A DNA stretch of 64,000 nt from an uncultured SAR86 cluster bacterium (lineage in GTDB: Bacteria > Pseudomonadota > Gammaproteobacteria > Magnimaribacterales > D2472), in contig CACLBJ010000003.1 of assembly GCA_902605165.1 (NCBI GenBank), positions 62,001-126,000 of the forward strand, given 5' to 3'. The notes under the pieces are model-generated. The model was not told where the DNA came from, did no database searches, and saw only the letters and a program-made list of their open reading frames with translations. Of the stretch, positions 62,833-64,000 are shown piece after piece. Both the position numbers and the translations under genes were made by a program. The stretch's first letter is position 1. Every line of letters starts with the position of its first letter.

Positions 62833-64000
62833 TTAAATTGATTGAGACTCTTCTTTCCTATCAAATACCTCAATCTTATCCCCCTCTCGAATATCTTTAT
62901 AATTTTTGATACCCATTCCACACTCGGTTCCATTCTTTACTTCATTAACATCATCTTTAAATCTTCTTAAAGAATCTAGCTCACCTTGGAAGATTACAAT
63001 ATCATCTCTAAGAACTCTAACTGGCTTATTTCTTAGAACAGTACCTTCCACAACAACGCAACCGGCAACTTGCCCAAATTTTGGTGAATTAAATACTTCA
63101 AGAACGTCAGCTGTTCCTACTATCTCTTCTCTAATAATTGGATCAAGTAATCCGCTTAATTTTGCTTTTGCATCATCAATTAGTTCATAAATAATGCTGT
63201 AATAAGTTAAGTCAACTCCTTCTTTTTCGATTATCTTTTTAGCTGCGTTATCAGCACGAACATTAAAGCCAACAATGCTTGAGTTAGTAGTAATTGCTAA
63301 ATTTGCATCAGATTCTGTAATACCGCCAACTCCAGAGGTGATGATCTTAATTGAAACCTCATCATTTCCAATTTTAGAAAGAGAGGCATTTATAGCTTCA
63401 GCAGTTCCTGCAACGTCAGTTTTAATTATAAGGTTCAGAAATTTCATCGAAGCTTGGCCCATTGATTCAAATATATCCCCCATACTGTCATCTTTTTGTT
63501 TAATTTGTCTCTTTTCTTTTTGCTTGCTATCTCTGAAATCTATAACTTCTCTTGCAGCTTTTTCATTTTTAACAACTTGGAAGAAACTTCCTGCATTTGG
63601 TGCAGTATCTAAACCAAGAACCTCAACAGCAGATGATGGTCCTGCTTGCTTAATCTTTTCTCCAGACGAATTCGTTATTGCCTTTACTTTCCCCATAGAC
63701 ATATCACTAATCACTACATCACCAACGTTTAGACAGCCATTCTGAACTAAAAATGTTGAGGTAGCTCCTCTAAATTTATCTAATTCGGACTCAATTACTA
63801 CGCCTTGAGCATCTCCTTCATGAAAAGCTTTAAGTTCAAGAATTTCTGCCTCTAGAGAAATTGCTTCAAGAAGCTTATCGACTCCTTCACCGTTAAGGGC
63901 TGAAACAGGTATCATCTGCACATTACCACCCCAGTCTTCAGGTACCAAATCTTTTGCTCCCAAATCTCCTTTTACCTTCTCAGCATCAGCACCTTGAAGA
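62833..64000 (-). CDS. infB: Translation initiation factor IF-2, 5' part outside the window
   Basis: GTPase that places initiator tRNA on the ribosome. The window holds the end of the G domain (VPEDWGGNVQMIPVSALNGEG, the G5-type SA motif), domain II, and the C-terminal domains with GVGGITESDANLA, IVGFNVRADNAAKK and ECGMGIKNYKDIREGD. The frame continues open to 64000, so the true start and the P-loop lie beyond the edge; the apparent TTG start at 63963 is not real. Confidence 0.96.
   Translation of the reverse strand, partial: LQGADAEKVKGDLGAKDLVPEDWGGNVQMIPVSALNGEGVDKLLEAISLEAEILELKAFHEGDAQGVVIESELDKFRGATSTFLVQNGCLNVGDVVISDMSMGKVKAITNSSGEKIKQAGPSSAVEVLGLDTAPNAGSFFQVVKNEKAAREVIDFRDSKQKEKRQIKQKDDSMGDIFESMGQASMKFLNLIIKTDVAGTAEAINASLSKIGNDEVSIKIITSGVGGITESDANLAITTNSSIVGFNVRADNAAKKIIEKEGVDLTYYSIIYELIDDAKAKLSGLLDPIIREEIVGTADVLEVFNSPKFGQVAGCVVVEGTVLRNKPVRVLRDDIVIFQGELDSLRRFKDDVNEVKNGTECGMGIKNYKDIREGDKIEVFDRKEESQSI

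Noticed and set aside
63833-63963. TTG at 63963 as the infB start
   Set aside because: The frame continues open to the window edge and the sequence before it still resembles the IF-2 G domain.
1-64000. CRISPR arrays, insertion sequences, prophage or defence islands
   Set aside because: I saw no regularly spaced repeats, transposase, phage structural or restriction genes on either strand.

Overview
The window looks like a streamlined, AT-rich marine gammaproteobacterium of the SAR86 type. This is an inference from gene order (pyrG-kdsA-eno-ftsB-ispD/F, rplM-rpsI-petABC-sspA, rsmI facing lpoA, hemA-prfA-prmC, infB-rbfA-truB-rpsO-pnp), from the strongly A/T codon use, and from spacing so tight that neighbouring genes usually overlap by 1-30 bases. 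Almost everything is core housekeeping. I see no insertion sequence, prophage, CRISPR array or restriction system.

Layout. Positions 1-27,210 form one unbroken minus-strand block: rsmI, rnpB (RNase P RNA), mraZ, then the whole division and cell wall (dcw) cluster, with ftsZ moved up to second place (mraZ-ftsZ-rsmH-ftsL-ftsI-murE-[secreted unknown]-murF-mraY-murD-ftsW-murG-murC-ddl-ftsQ-ftsA). The block continues with rpsF-rpsR-rplI-dnaB-alr, a di-iron protein, pyrG-kdsA-eno-ftsB and a fused ispDF cut by the window edge. From 27.2 to 33.8 kb come lpoA (+), then sspA, the cytochrome bc1 genes petABC, rpsI, rplM and zapE (-). From 33.8 to 43.7 kb lie an HtrA/DegS protease (+), murA-ibaG-mlaC (-), lptA-lptB-mgtE (+), and a short YhdP-like protein with mreDCB (-). 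From 43.8 to 54.3 kb lie gatCAB (+), then a MaoC hydratase, an acyl-CoA ligase, a DUF1330 protein, a GH84 glycosidase, a MoeB/ThiF-like enzyme, prmC, prfA and hemA (-). From 54.4 to 58.7 kb lie ispE, tRNA-Gln, prs, rplY, pth, ychF and tRNA-Met (+). From 58.7 to 64 kb lie two small paralogous membrane proteins, pnp, rpsO, truB, rbfA and infB (-, infB cut by the edge).

How the genes work together. The window holds most of peptidoglycan precursor synthesis (murA, C-G, mraY, ddl, alr), the division machinery (ftsZ, A, Q, L, B, W, I), elongation (mreBCD), outer-membrane upkeep (lptAB, mlaC, YhdP-like, kdsA, lpoA), isoprenoid synthesis (ispD/F, ispE), respiration (bc1) and a large part of translation.

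Most unusual points: a Rieske protein whose extra N-terminal region looks like the N-terminal domain of a tyrosine recombinase, next to a short direct repeat; two tandem small two-helix membrane proteins of unknown function separated by a perfect 12-bp hairpin; the relocated ftsZ behind a promoter with four helically phased MraZ-like boxes; a MurD about 90 residues short with an altered P-loop; a secreted unknown protein coupled into the dcw cluster; a cytoplasmic O-GlcNAcase-like GH84 enzyme; and a tRNA-Gln gene that overlaps the end of ispE and sits 7 bases before prs.
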